DNA of 64,000 nt from positions 51,899-115,898 of the forward strand of contig CACYHU010000006.1 of NCBI GenBank assembly GCA_902774215.1, written 5' to 3'. Shown here piece after piece: positions 1-9,532 of the stretch. A program made the translations under genes and the position numbers. Under the pieces are notes generated by a model that did not search any database, was not told the DNA's origin, and saw nothing but the letters and a program-made list of their open reading frames with translations. This DNA is from an uncultured Chloroflexota bacterium. Lineage in GTDB: Bacteria; Chloroflexota; Anaerolineae; Anaerolineales; Anaerolineaceae. How positions within the stretch are numbered: the stretch's first letter is position 1; every line of letters begins with the position of its first letter.

Positions 1-899
1 ATCCGTTCATGCTCTTCTTCTGATTTTTCCGGGAGACTGTAGCAGTACATTTCAACCTTATCGAACTGATGGCCGCGCTTGATGCCGCGGACATCACGGC
101 CGGCACTCATTTTTTCCCGGCGGAAGCATGGCGTATAAGCGGTGAAGCGCATCGGCAGCTGGGCTTCGTCGATGATTTCGCCCATGTAAAGCCCTGTCAG
201 GGGGACTTCGGCGGTCGGGACCATCCAGAAATCCTCTTCCACGTCGTGGTAAAGGTTATCCGCAAATTTCGGCAGCTGACCGGCACCGTAAAGGATATCG
301 CCCTTGACCATGAATGGCAGGTAGCGTTCCTTGTAGCCTTGTTTTTTGTGCAGATCCAGCATGTAAGCGATCAGGGCACGTTCAAGCTGGGCACCCTGTC
401 CGTTCAGGACATAGAAACGGGTCCCGGAGAGCTTGGTCCCGCGGTCAAAGTCGATGATGCCGAGGTTTGTCCCCAGATCCCAGTGCGGTTTGTCCTCAAA
501 GTCATGCTGCATTTCTGTACCGAAAGTCTTCACGACCTGGTTTTCCGCGTCACTGACGCCGTAAGGAACTTTTTCATCCGGGATATTCGGGATATTGGAG
601 ATAATATTCTTCAGTTCTTCTTCAGTTTCTTTGGTCTGTTTATCCAGTTCGGCGATGCGGTCGCTGACCACTTTCATGGCGGCGATGCGTTCCTGACGTT
701 CCGCAGGATCTTTTGCCTTGCCGATGGCTTTGGATTCGCTGTTGCGTTTGGCCTTCAGCGCTTCCGCTTCGCCCAGCAGTTCACGGCGGGTTTTGTCCAG
801 TTCAAGCAGGCGGTCGACATTTTCAACACTCATCTGTCGGTCGCGCATGGATTTTTTTACGATTTCGGGATTTTCACGAATCAGTGCGATGTCCAGCAT
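1..899 (-). CDS. serS: Seryl-tRNA synthetase, N-terminal part (runs off window edge)
   Basis: Charges tRNA-Ser with serine in the cytoplasm. The first ~300 residues are visible, beginning MLDIALIRENPEIVKKSM, which is the family's usual N-terminus. Next comes the long antiparallel coiled-coil arm (charged Lys/Glu-rich, roughly residues 30-105) that grips the tRNA variable arm. The start of the class II catalytic core includes motif 2 (CFRREKMSAG followed by RDVRGIKRGHQF). The start ATG lies at 897-899 with AGGAGA upstream. The C-terminal third, including motif 3, lies outside the window. A TATAAT-like -10 on the minus strand in the ~130-nt gap to the next gene may serve it. Family assignment is secure. 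Confidence 0.95.
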   Translation of the reverse strand, partial: MLDIALIRENPEIVKKSMRDRQMSVENVDRLLELDKTRRELLGEAEALKAKRNSESKAIGKAKDPAERQERIAAMKVVSDRIAELDKQTKETEEELKNIISNIPNIPDEKVPYGVSDAENQVVKTFGTEMQHDFEDKPHWDLGTNLGIIDFDRGTKLSGTRFYVLNGQGAQLERALIAYMLDLHKKQGYKERYLPFMVKGDILYGAGQLPKFADNLYHDVEEDFWMVPTAEVPLTGLYMGEIIDEAQLPMRFTAYTPCFRREKMSAGRDVRGIKRGHQFDKVEMYCYSLPEKSEEEHER

Positions 900-1033
900 T
901 TTTCATCTCCTAAGCTTAGCTTTTCCACTGAATTATATACCGTTTTCTATCGAATTCAGTTTTACGTTCCGGAAAACAGGTATCATCAGCTTGTTTCTAT
1001 ACGGTTTTTATCTTTGGAACGGAAAACCCGCTC

Positions 1034-3406
1034 TTACAGCACACTTTTGTCGTAGATATTCTGATTCCCTGATCTGTGTGATTTTTTGTCCAGTAAATTA
1101 TGCTCAAAATTCTTTAAGATAAGCTCAGTTTCACTCTCAGATTCATCAGTAAAGTTCAATCTGAAATATTTAATATTAAAAGATTTCAAATCATCCCGGA
1201 TATCAAGCGGGCGGTGGGTTGTGATGGTGCAGATGCAGTTCCTGCAGTCGGTCTCCATCCGGAAGATATCTTTCCCGGAGCGGAGTGTGTAATTTTCCGA
1301 ATGTCCGTATCTGGCGCAGTGAATGGAATCCTGTTTCTGCCCTGCAAAATTTCCGATCGGGCATTGATGTGTCACCATCAGCGGGATATATCCATAGGCC
1401 AGGATCTCTGCACGGGACCGGTCCGGGAGCGAATTGATCTCATCTCTGCTCATTTCCGGGGAGAGGGCGATGCTTTCAGTTCCGAGATCTTTCCAGAAAG
1501 CGAAAGTGCGGCTGTTCATCACATTTCCTGTAATGTCAAGGGAAAAAGCCTTTCCACTGCCCTTTACCGCATGATAATGACCGGGACAGCTGATCAGAAA
1601 GCCATCGATTTCGCTTACCATTGACAGCTGAAGCAGCGGCGAAACATTTTCCTGCACATAGGAACGCCAGATCCGCGGCAGTCTGACCGCGATTTTTTTA
1701 CCATGGCTATGAGCTTTCCCGCAAATTTCTTTAAGGTTAGTAATAAGCGGTTCTGTCATTTCCAGGTAAATGACGGTGACGGCCGGGGAACGGAGCGCCG
1801 CTTCAAACTGAGGTTTATTGGATATAAAGACAGAAAGAGAGGAATTTTCAGCATTAATTTCTTTAAGGTTTTCGGGTTTTCCATCCCGGGTTTTGCTGCG
1901 TTTATAGCTTCTGATGATCTTGTCCTGCAGAATCTCGGCAGCAAGATTCTTTAAGGAATTAAGGGAAGATTTGTTAAGGTAAAGTCCTTCTTCTATATCG
2001 GCATCAATTTTTTCTGCGGTAAAGATCGTATTCCCGAGTTTTGCGATCTGCGCGGAAACGCTTTCAGCTGTCAGCGGCTGGTTTTGCGCGGCACAGGGAA
2101 TTTCACCGGATACCGCCGCGGAATGTCCGCTGGCAGTCATTGTTAATTCCGAAGGCTTTCCTGCATGAAGGGAAATACAGGCTTCAATCGGGACCTTTCG
2201 GCTGATTGTCTCATAATGTCTTTTCAGCTCATCCATCAGCCGTTTGTCATAAGTCTGATAAACGGCCTGGTTTTCGTGTATGTCTCCTCGGATGACAAGC
2301 GGGTACTTCTGTCCAGCTGCGGCAGGTTTATTCAGATAGGATCCCGCACCTTCTTCATCCTTTGTGCGGATCTCAATGCCGTCTCCCGGTATCATGTCCC
2401 TGTCAAAACGGAGTAATGCTGTCTGGCTTTTTTTGTCATAGCCGAGCACCTTACCCGCATATACTCCCCAATGCTTCGGGTGTGCCGGGCACATCATTGT
2501 CATCCCGGAATGCGTTTTCAGATACCCTTCGGAAAAAGCTCCCCGGTTGAAAAGCTGCTGCAGCGTAAGGATGTCCTTTGGATCAATGGCAAAGGGTTTG
2601 CCGCTGTAATACATATTCAGATATTTGCGGTAGATCCCCGTCACACCGGCGACATATTCCGGGCTTTTCATCCGTCCTTCGATTTTCAGCGAGGCCACGC
2701 CTGTTGAAAGCAGTTCCGGAAATACAGGAAGGGTGCAGATATCTTTTGTACTCAGCAGATGCCCCTGAGCAAGCAGCTGTTTGTCATGCAGCAGTTCATA
2801 GCATAAACGGCAGTTCTGCGCACATTTCCCTCTGTTCCCGCTGCGGCTGCCAAGCACGGAGCTCATCAGGCACTGTCCGGAGTAGGAAACACACAGTGCA
2901 CCGTGAATAAAGGTTTCTATCCTTACTGCTGAATTATCAGCGATATACCGGATCTCCTGAAGGCTCAGTTCCCTGCTGAGAACGACTGTCTTCAGTCCCA
3001 TTTCCTCGAATTCTTTCACATCATCCAGACTGTTGGCTGTCAGCTGTGTGGAGGCATGGACCGGCAGATCCGGAAAATGATCCCGTACCAGACGGATGGC
3101 TCCGAAATCCTGCATGATCAGCCCGTCCACACCCATGATGCAGAGTGATTCGATGAAAGCGGTCAGCTCCGGGAATTCAGTATCTTTATACAGGGTATTT
3201 ACAGTCACATAGACCCTGACGCCGAAGCTGTGGCAGAAGTCGCAAACCTGCTCCAGTTCGGTATTTTCAAAATTAGCCGCGTAAGCGCGTGCTCCGAATG
3301 CGCGTCCTCCCAGATAGACCGCGTCCGCACCGGCATTCACGGCCGCTTTTACGCAGTCAAAATTTCCGCTGGGAGCAAGCAATTCCGCTTTTCTTTGTTT
3401 TTCCAT
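1034..3406 (-). CDS. U32 family peptidase with C-terminal DUF3656-type region (RlhA/YdcP-like)
   Basis: A 790-residue protein. Residues 8-300 match the peptidase U32 TIM barrel (ELLAPSGNFDCVKAAVNAGA, then DAVYLGG near the start). The Cys-rich stretch at about 165-205 (ALCVSYSGQC, KCAQNCRLCYE) is the family signature and probably ligates an iron-sulfur cluster. The long C-terminal half has the length of two-part U32 proteins with a DUF3656 region. The closest characterised relatives are RlhA-type enzymes that hydroxylate 23S rRNA and need iron-sulfur and prephenate pathways. That role is inferred, and no peptidase activity is implied. It is likely a single-gene unit; ATG at 3404-3406, with only a weak ribosome binding site. 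Confidence 0.88.
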   Translation of the reverse strand: MEKQRKAELLAPSGNFDCVKAAVNAGADAVYLGGRAFGARAYAANFENTELEQVCDFCHSFGVRVYVTVNTLYKDTEFPELTAFIESLCIMGVDGLIMQDFGAIRLVRDHFPDLPVHASTQLTANSLDDVKEFEEMGLKTVVLSRELSLQEIRYIADNSAVRIETFIHGALCVSYSGQCLMSSVLGSRSGNRGKCAQNCRLCYELLHDKQLLAQGHLLSTKDICTLPVFPELLSTGVASLKIEGRMKSPEYVAGVTGIYRKYLNMYYSGKPFAIDPKDILTLQQLFNRGAFSEGYLKTHSGMTMMCPAHPKHWGVYAGKVLGYDKKSQTALLRFDRDMIPGDGIEIRTKDEEGAGSYLNKPAAAGQKYPLVIRGDIHENQAVYQTYDKRLMDELKRHYETISRKVPIEACISLHAGKPSELTMTASGHSAAVSGEIPCAAQNQPLTAESVSAQIAKLGNTIFTAEKIDADIEEGLYLNKSSLNSLKNLAAEILQDKIIRSYKRSKTRDGKPENLKEINAENSSLSVFISNKPQFEAALRSPAVTVIYLEMTEPLITNLKEICGKAHSHGKKIAVRLPRIWRSYVQENVSPLLQLSMVSEIDGFLISCPGHYHAVKGSGKAFSLDITGNVMNSRTFAFWKDLGTESIALSPEMSRDEINSLPDRSRAEILAYGYIPLMVTHQCPIGNFAGQKQDSIHCARYGHSENYTLRSGKDIFRMETDCRNCICTITTHRPLDIRDDLKSFNIKYFRLNFTDESESETELILKNFEHNLLDKKSHRSGNQNIYDKSVL

Positions 3407-3512
3407 ATCACTATTATAATTCTGTGCCCGTGTGAATTATATAAACCATTAAAACGCATTTCTCATATTCAATGATGAATAAGGCGTATAATTATTCACA
3501 GGAGTAAAAATT

Positions 3513-4487
3513 ATGGCACCCTGTTTATTTATCGTCATTCCGTGTTATAACGAAGAAGCCGTGCTGCCTGTTACTGCACCGATGTTTTTGAATAAGCTGA
3601 AAACCCTGATCGATGAAGAAAAGATCAGCGGCAGTTCGAGAATATTGTTTGTTAATGACGGCTCAAAAGATTCCACATGGGATATTATCCGTTCCCTGGC
3701 AAGACAGGATGAGCATTTTATCGGTATTTCGCAGTCAAGGAACCGAGGGCATCAAAATGCTGTTTTAGCCGGTTTGATGGAAGCCAAGGACCATTGTGAT
3801 ATAACGATCTCCATTGACTGTGACGGACAGGATGATATCAACGCAATGGATGAAATGATCGAACAGTATAAAGCGGGTTATGAGATCGTGTACGGCGTAC
3901 GAAGCAAACGTGATACCGACACTTTTTTCAAGCGTTTTACTGCTGAATCGTACTATAAATTATTGAACAAAATGGGTGTGGAAGCGGTTTACAACCATGC
4001 GGACTACCGCCTGATTTCAGCGCGTGTCCTTCAGGAATTTGCTGACTTTCATGAGGTCAATCTTTTTCTGCGCGGGATGATCCCGCTTGTCGGCTTCCCC
4101 AGTACCAGCGTATATTATGAACGGCATGAAAGACTCGCCGGTGAAAGTCACTACCCGCTGACAAAAATGCTGACCCTGGCTTTTGACGGCATAACCAGCC
4201 TTTCGATCAAACCGATACGGATCATCACCGGTTTTGGGGTTATCGTCACGATTTTGAGTTTTATCGGTATTTTTTGGGCAGTCATCCGGGCAATTACCGG
4301 GAAAACGATTTCCGGTTGGGCAAGTTTGATGTGCATTGTCTGTTTCCTTGGAGGAACGGTTCTGCTTGCTTTGGGAATCATCGGGGAATATGTCGGAAAA
4401 ACCTATATCGAAACCAAAGCAAGACCCCGGTATATTATCAGTGAACGGACATATGATAAAGATCAGCCGGATGATAATTCAAGGTAA
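3513..4487 (+). CDS. GT2 family glycosyltransferase with two C-terminal membrane helices (GtrB/DPMS-like)
   Basis: A 324-residue polyprenyl-phosphate glycosyltransferase type protein. The N-terminal GT-A domain opens with FIVIPCYNEEAVLPV and carries the nucleotide-binding FVNDGSKDST and the acidic metal-binding SIDCDGQDD. Residues ~230-315 form two hydrophobic helices, as in GtrB and bacterial dolichol-phosphate mannose synthase relatives that load a sugar from a nucleotide donor onto undecaprenyl phosphate. CAGGAG lies upstream of the ATG. The following membrane protein is of GT39 type, which uses such lipid-linked sugars, so the pair plausibly glycosylates a surface acceptor. Sugar and acceptor are unknown. 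Confidence 0.87.
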   Translation: MAPCLFIVIPCYNEEAVLPVTAPMFLNKLKTLIDEEKISGSSRILFVNDGSKDSTWDIIRSLARQDEHFIGISQSRNRGHQNAVLAGLMEAKDHCDITISIDCDGQDDINAMDEMIEQYKAGYEIVYGVRSKRDTDTFFKRFTAESYYKLLNKMGVEAVYNHADYRLISARVLQEFADFHEVNLFLRGMIPLVGFPSTSVYYERHERLAGESHYPLTKMLTLAFDGITSLSIKPIRIITGFGVIVTILSFIGIFWAVIRAITGKTISGWASLMCIVCFLGGTVLLALGIIGEYVGKTYIETKARPRYIISERTYDKDQPDDNSR

Positions 4488-4562
4488 AGTTAGAAAAAGG
4501 ATTCAGGTGTCAGAGATTCTGATTTTCATGGCTCTTTGTTGAATCCTGAATCGGATATAAAA

Positions 4563-6162
4563 ATGAATTGGATTTTGTTCGGGATCATTTTCGGCGGCGC
4601 GATTGTTATATCAGCCATATCAGCCAGAAATACAAAAGAGCTGCCGGATGTTTCCGAGCGGATGTACCGGATCCTGTTTTTTATCCTCCTCTGTGTTTTT
4701 TCTTTCCTGTTGTTTTATAAAGTCGGTGAGATCCCGATCCCTTATCACGTGGATGAGGCGGGAATGGTTTATGACGCAAGGAGTCTTGCTGCTTACGGAA
4801 CAGACCGCTGGGGGTATCACTTTCCTGTTTATCTTATCAATTACGGCGGGGGCCAAAGTGCTTTGTATATGTATCTGGCTGCCGCTGCGATTAAGCTGTT
4901 TGGTTACAGTGTCACAGCGGTACGTCTTCCCGCGATATTTTTTTCGCTGCTTTCCGCCGCGGTTTTTGCGGTATTGGTCCGGAAAGAATATGGAAATACC
5001 GGTTCACTGATCGCTTTGGGCGTGTTTTGTTTCCTGCCGTTTTCCGTCATGCACTCCCGCTGGGGTTTGGATGCCTATCTGCTGTTCCCGATGCTGATTT
5101 TCTCCTGTACCTCACTTTACAGCGCCGTAAAAACGGACAGGAACCGCCTGTTCGTTCTGTCAGGATGTCTGTTCGGTGTGACTTTGTATTCCTATGCTGT
5201 TTCTTACATTCTGGTTCCTGTTTTTTTGGGACCGGTTTTATTATTCCTTCTTTTGAACCGGAGGATCAGGGCAGGACAGCTGGCGGGACTTATTCTTCCC
5301 ATACTGCTGCTGGCTCTCCCTTTAATTCTGCTGCTTGCGGTCAATAATGGATTAATCGGGGAGATCCGTACACCATATTTTTCGGTCCCGAAGCTTTTTG
5401 CTTACCGCGGCAGTGAATTCAGCATCGGGAATATCCTGCAAAACCTCAAATTTGGCGAACGAAATATTTTTTACAACATTTTTGTCTGGGATTCACTGCG
5501 TTATAATGTCATTCCCCGTTTCGGTTCCCTGTTTTATTTTACGATCCCGCTGATCATTTTGGGCCTGGTTCTCTGTGTCGGAAAGAGCATCCGGAACATC
5601 AGAAGCGGTGAATTTTCCCCTGATCTGATGATCTGTTTTCTGTTCCTGATTTCATTTCCCGCTGATCTGGTTTCTGGCTGCCGGTTTGAATTTTGTTTTT
5701 ACCAGAAGCAGAGCCACGGCGGTTCTTTCCTGCGGCATCTGGCTGTTCCTGACAGTGAGCTTTACCGGGTATTATTTCAGAGAATTTTCCCGTGAGCTTG
5801 CATATGAATTGTCGATTACTTCTGTTGAAGATCTCTCACAGGCGCTGGATTTCGCAGAAGAGATAAATATAAACAATGAACCGGTCACGGTATATGGTTT
5901 GTCCCAGCCTTATCTTTATATCCTGCTGGTAAAAAATATTGATCCTGAAACCTTCCGAAACTCGGTTGAGATGAAGGATCAGAATGTAATGTCATTCGGC
6001 AGCTATAAATTTGACCCCGGAGAGGTTTCCGCGGACAGGGTCTATCTGCTGAGGACATATGGCTGGGTCCCGTTTGAATTAAGAGAGGATGCCTTTACAA
6101 CGGCTGATTTCGGTATGGTCACCGTGTATTACAGTGAGGCAAAGCCGGTTCCGGACCGCTGA
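4563..6162 (+). pseudogene. GT39/ArnT-like membrane glycosyltransferase, interrupted by one frameshift
   Basis: The first frame gives a polytopic protein with an early acidic motif in the first outside loop (IPYHVDEAGMVYDARSLAAY), as in lipid-linked sugar transferases of the GT39/GT83 group, then many membrane helices. Around 5650-5662 the reading shifts by one base. The downstream frame reads PLIWFLAAGLNFVFTRSRA and continues through a last helix into a soluble C-terminal domain ending KPVPDR. Removing one C from the CCC at about 5658 restores a single ORF of ~533 codons, a normal family length. Start taken at ATG 4563; a TTG lies 27 nt upstream. Either a sequencing or assembly error in a homopolymer, or a recent pseudogene. 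Functional partner of the preceding GT2 is inferred. Confidence 0.75.
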
Positions 6163-6163
6163 C

Positions 6164-7141
6164 TCAGTGTTCGTAGCGGTAAATGGAATATTTCCCGTAG
6201 ACCCGATAGCATAAGCGGGCTAATCCGGGCGCGTGAAGGTGCAGAAGGGCTGCGGTCTGCTGTTTCCAGCTCAGACGGGAGATATTGTCTTTTTCTGTCC
6301 GCAGCAGGGCTCTGCATTCCTCATAAAAAGCTTCTTTCTGCGGGTCGCCGCTGACGGAAACCTGGTTGAGTGTGTTCACGAGTGTGGAAAGCCAGAAACG
6401 GTAGGCAGCGCTGTGGATCGGCGGTTCGCTCATTTTCAATATATCATGGCGGACAGATAAAATCCCGCGCAGCCTTTCAACAGATTGAGCATCTGCCAGG
6501 CCGGAATAAGGACGCTGACGGTAAAGATATCCGCAGAAATCTTCATAAACCGCGGAAGATGCTTTGTCGAACAGCAGAAAATTACAGTAAAGATCCCCGT
6601 TGTGCCGTATGCGTTCGGAAACGTCAAACCCGTTGAAAAGTTCACGCCGGTACAGTTTGCAGCACATGCTTGGTTCGATCTGTGAACCGTCCAGCAGGTC
6701 AATCAGTCCGGTGTCATGATCCTGCTGCCTGAGGATACCGGTCCCGTAATGTGAAACGTTATGCCCGTCCGGATAGCAGAACATCAGGCCGCAGTGTGAG
6801 ATATCGGTTTGATATTTTTCTCCGTTGAAGACGAGACGTTCAAACATTTCCGGTGCGGCTCTGTCGTCACTGTCGACAAATCCGAGCCATTTCCCGGATG
6901 CGGCATGAATACCGCTGTTCCGGGCAGCCAGCTCCCCGCCGTTTGGCTGATCAATAATGTGTATCCGGCTGTCACGTGAGGCGAATTCTTTCAGTATCTC
7001 CGGACTGTTATCCTCAGAGCCGTCATTGACGCATATGATCTCAATATCCTGCAGCGTCTGAGCGCAGACACTTTCGAGACAATCCGAAAGGAATTGTCCC
7101 GCGTTGTAAACAGGGATAACAACAGAAACAAGAGGTGTCAT
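6164..7141 (-). CDS. GT2 family glycosyltransferase
   Basis: A 325-residue soluble GT-A glycosyltransferase starting MTPLVSVVIPVYNAGQFL. It has the donor-binding ICVNDGSEDNSP and the DSD-type metal site (GFVDSDDRAAPEMF). It lacks membrane helices, unlike the upstream plus-strand GT2. Its ATG (7139-7141) overlaps the stop of the acyltransferase gene by ATGA, so the two are translationally coupled and probably act in the same envelope pathway. A longer reading frame exists upstream, but the overlap and the family alignment favour this start. Substrate unknown. Confidence 0.87.
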   Translation of the reverse strand: MTPLVSVVIPVYNAGQFLSDCLESVCAQTLQDIEIICVNDGSEDNSPEILKEFASRDSRIHIIDQPNGGELAARNSGIHAASGKWLGFVDSDDRAAPEMFERLVFNGEKYQTDISHCGLMFCYPDGHNVSHYGTGILRQQDHDTGLIDLLDGSQIEPSMCCKLYRRELFNGFDVSERIRHNGDLYCNFLLFDKASSAVYEDFCGYLYRQRPYSGLADAQSVERLRGILSVRHDILKMSEPPIHSAAYRFWLSTLVNTLNQVSVSGDPQKEAFYEECRALLRTEKDNISRLSWKQQTAALLHLHAPGLARLCYRVYGKYSIYRYEH

Positions 7142-7833
7142 GATTCCGGTACGATCATATCGCCGCGGGCCCGCCATTCTTCCTGCAATTCCTTTACCCG
7201 CGGGTAATCTTTATAGAATCCCCGGTAGTTTTCCGGCAGATTGGCGGCGATCCGGCACATTACTTCATCGGTGGCAGCATGCAGTGATTCTTCACGGTTG
7301 TCCGGGTCGATTGGCGGCAGCTGATACGCCGGGCCAAAGCGCAGTGTGATCTTGGGTTTGCGGAAATGTTTGATTTCATCCACCCATTTCTCGGTCCCGA
7401 AAACACTCAAACTGATCAGCGGAACATGCGTTTTGGATGCGATAAGCGTTACGCCTTCTTTACCCTGAAGCAGCGCTTTTGTTTTGGACCTTGTCCCTTC
7501 CGGCGCCAGGGCGATGATATTCCCGTTTTTTAATTCGGTCATGATCCGTTTCATTGCTGTGAAGTCTGCTTTTGTCCGGTCGATCCAGATCATGTCGGCA
7601 TCCTCGATGATTTTACCGAAAACCGGAAAACTGCGGTAGGTATCCGCTGCCACACAGTAAATATCGTTATAGCGTTCCAGCTGGATCATGGCGGGAAAAT
7701 CGATCCGGCTCAGATGATTCAGGGTGATAATACAGGCCCCTTCTTTGGGCATTAGATGTTCATTTTCAACTGTCACATGCGTCAGATTATCGTAAAGCCG
7801 TCTGACGATTTTAAAAACCTGTGTTCTGTTCAT
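7138..7833 (-). CDS. 1-acyl-sn-glycerol-3-phosphate acyltransferase (PlsC-like)
   Basis: A 231-residue acyltransferase of the glycerolipid family. It shows the catalytic HX4D motif in NHLSRIDFPAM (the more usual residue after the His is replaced by Leu), then WIDRTK, and the glycerophosphate-binding APEGTRSK block. It probably acylates lysophosphatidic acid or a related lipid at the inner membrane face. ATG at 7831-7833 follows GAGG with 8 nt spacing; a TTG two codons earlier is less likely. It shares an operon with the downstream GT2 through an ATGA overlap. The strong terminator at 7900-7939 separates it from glgC. Confidence 0.87.
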   Translation of the reverse strand: MNRTQVFKIVRRLYDNLTHVTVENEHLMPKEGACIITLNHLSRIDFPAMIQLERYNDIYCVAADTYRSFPVFGKIIEDADMIWIDRTKADFTAMKRIMTELKNGNIIALAPEGTRSKTKALLQGKEGVTLIASKTHVPLISLSVFGTEKWVDEIKHFRKPKITLRFGPAYQLPPIDPDNREESLHAATDEVMCRIAANLPENYRGFYKDYPRVKELQEEWRARGDMIVPES

Positions 7834-7899
7834 ACTCAAGACCTCTTATCTTCTTTCTATTTTACAACAAAAAAATCCTTTGGATGAAACTATTGAGAT

Positions 7900-7939
7900 A
7901 ACGAAAAAGAGGATGCTTTTTTGCATCCTCTTTTTCGTT
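7900..7939 (-). terminator. Intrinsic terminator after glgC
   Basis: A perfect 17-bp inverted repeat (AACGAAAAAGAGGATGC and its complement) around a six-T loop. A/T-rich flanks make it usable on both strands. It sits 17 nt past the glgC stop and upstream of the acyltransferase gene. Confidence 0.85.
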
Positions 7940-7955
7940 AATAATTATTATTTCA

Positions 7956-9233
7956 CTACGGTTCGATGACAGTGCCCGATTCAATGACCGCGTTCTTCGG
8001 GATCACCACGATGCCGTCACGGACATAGTAGCGTTTCGGCTCATTCGGGTCATCCTTTTCCGTTCCCGCGGGGAAGGGCTTGATGACGACGTTGTCTCCG
8101 ATGCAGGCATTCTTATCGATAATCGCGTTTTCGATGCTGCAGTTTTTCCCGATACCGATCAGCACACCTGTGTCGGAATCATTATGATCAGCCTGGAGAA
8201 TGTATTTTTCCGTCTCCGCACCCATAATGATACTGTTCTTGATGACTGTGCCGGTATCGATATAGCTCATAACACCGATGATGGAGCGTTCAATGCTCTC
8301 CGCCTTGACACGGGCGCCGCGGGCGAGAAGGACGTGATCCAGACGGGTGTTGAAGACCTTCAGAGCAGGCATGGTGGTGGCGATGGTGTAGATCGGGTGT
8401 TTCGGATCATAGAAATTGAACGGCGGTTTGTCATTCGTCAGAGCCAGATTGGTTTCATAGAAGGAGCGGATGGTACCGATATCTTCCCAGTAATCGTCAA
8501 AGCTCCAGCCGAAGACGTCGCTGTGATCGATGGCATAGGGGATCACATTGTTGCCGAAGTCGGAGTAGTCCTTGGTGGAGAGAACATCGACCAGAAGGTC
8601 TGTGTTGAAGATGTAAATGCCCATGGAGCCGAGGAACGGGCGTTCCGGATCATCGGAGCTCTTCATCGATTCCAGAATTACCGGATCCTTCGGTTTTTCC
8701 TTGAAGTCAATAATGCGCCCTTCTTCATTGGTCTTAAGCAGGCCGAACCGGGAGGCTTCATCCTTGCGCACCGGCTGCACTGCTACGGTGACGGCGGCAT
8801 TGTGTTTGATATGGTAATCCAGCATTTCATCATAGTTGCAGCGGTACAGGTGATCACCGGCAAGGATCAGAACATATTTGCAGTTAGCGGAAACGATCTG
8901 GCTGAGCTGTTTCCGGACTGCGTCTGCTGTGCCCTGGTACCAGTCTGCATTATCCATGGTCTGTTCGGCTGCCCAAATCTGGACCCATCCGGAATGGAAG
9001 CGGTCAAATTGATAGGTGTCCGTAATGTGACGGTGGAGTGAGACGGAGTTGAACTGGGTCAGTACTGCGATTTTGAAAATACCGGAATTGATACAGTTGC
9101 TGATCGGAATATCGATCAGGCGGTATTGACCGGCAATCGGAACTGCCGGTTTGGATCTCATTTGAGTCAGCGGAAAAAGCCGGGTGCCCCGGCCGCCGCC
9201 AAGAATTACTGCTAATACTTCATCGCTATTCAT
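7956..9233 (-). CDS. glgC: Glucose-1-phosphate adenylyltransferase
   Basis: Makes ADP-glucose from glucose-1-phosphate and ATP, the committed step of bacterial glycogen synthesis. The 425-residue product begins MNSDEVLAVILGGGRGTRLF, the nucleotidyltransferase signature. It continues with KPAVPIAGQYRLIDIPISNC, the ADP-Glc site GTADAVRKQL, LAGDHLYRCNY and DYWEDIGTIRSFYE. A C-terminal left-handed beta-helix follows (hexapeptide-like stretch, residues ~300-425). GGAG lies 8 nt before the ATG at 9231-9233; the frame stays open upstream but lacks family similarity. It stands alone, far from other glycogen genes in this window, and has a long, highly foldable leader (9287-9398). Confidence 0.95.
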   Translation of the reverse strand: MNSDEVLAVILGGGRGTRLFPLTQMRSKPAVPIAGQYRLIDIPISNCINSGIFKIAVLTQFNSVSLHRHITDTYQFDRFHSGWVQIWAAEQTMDNADWYQGTADAVRKQLSQIVSANCKYVLILAGDHLYRCNYDEMLDYHIKHNAAVTVAVQPVRKDEASRFGLLKTNEEGRIIDFKEKPKDPVILESMKSSDDPERPFLGSMGIYIFNTDLLVDVLSTKDYSDFGNNVIPYAIDHSDVFGWSFDDYWEDIGTIRSFYETNLALTNDKPPFNFYDPKHPIYTIATTMPALKVFNTRLDHVLLARGARVKAESIERSIIGVMSYIDTGTVIKNSIIMGAETEKYILQADHNDSDTGVLIGIGKNCSIENAIIDKNACIGDNVVIKPFPAGTEKDDPNEPKRYYVRDGIVVIPKNAVIESGTVIEP

Positions 9234-9286
9234 TGGACAATCTCCATATTCAGCCTCATGGTGAGGATTTAACATACTTGCGTAAA

Positions 9287-9398
9287 CGCTGATTGACTCG
9301 GTTTTGAGTCGAAAGTGACCTGTTTTCGTTGACTCATTTTGAGTCAACAGAACAGGTTGCTTCGACTCATTTTCGATGAGTCTGGCAAATAATCAGCG
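9287..9398 (-). promoter_or_regulatory. Cloverleaf-like inverted-repeat element upstream of glgC
   Basis: An outer 8-bp inverted repeat (CGCTGATT at 9287-9294, AATCAGCG at 9391-9398) encloses three successive hairpins. These are GACTC/GAGTC at 9295-9310; TTGACTCA/TGAGTCAA at 9329-9347, itself inside ACCTGTT/AACAGGT (9318-9324, 9351-9357); and GACTCAT/ATGAGTC at 9364-9382. All three use the same GACTC/GAGTC arms. It lies 54 nt upstream of the glgC start, with one more small hairpin (CCTCA/TGAGG, 9254-9266) close to the ribosome binding site. Either a structured mRNA leader or a DNA element. I do not recognise it as a known riboswitch class. Confidence 0.5.
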
Positions 9399-9532
9399 AT
9401 ACCTTATACACATTGTATCAAATATTCAAAAAATATGCTACAGTCAAATATCTTTAAATTCGTGTAAAAAGTAATAATTTCATGTTATGCGATCAAGCGT
9501 GCCTTGCCGCCCGATTCTGGGCAGCTGTAAAA

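Noticed and set aside
69..1055. Long plus-strand ORF opposite serS
   Set aside because: The minus strand encodes a textbook seryl-tRNA synthetase; the plus reading is Phe/Gly-rich without family similarity or ribosome binding site.
9254..9398. T-box leader or known riboswitch before glgC
   Set aside because: No T-box sequence, no terminator/antiterminator pair and no recognised aptamer core; kept as an undefined structured element.
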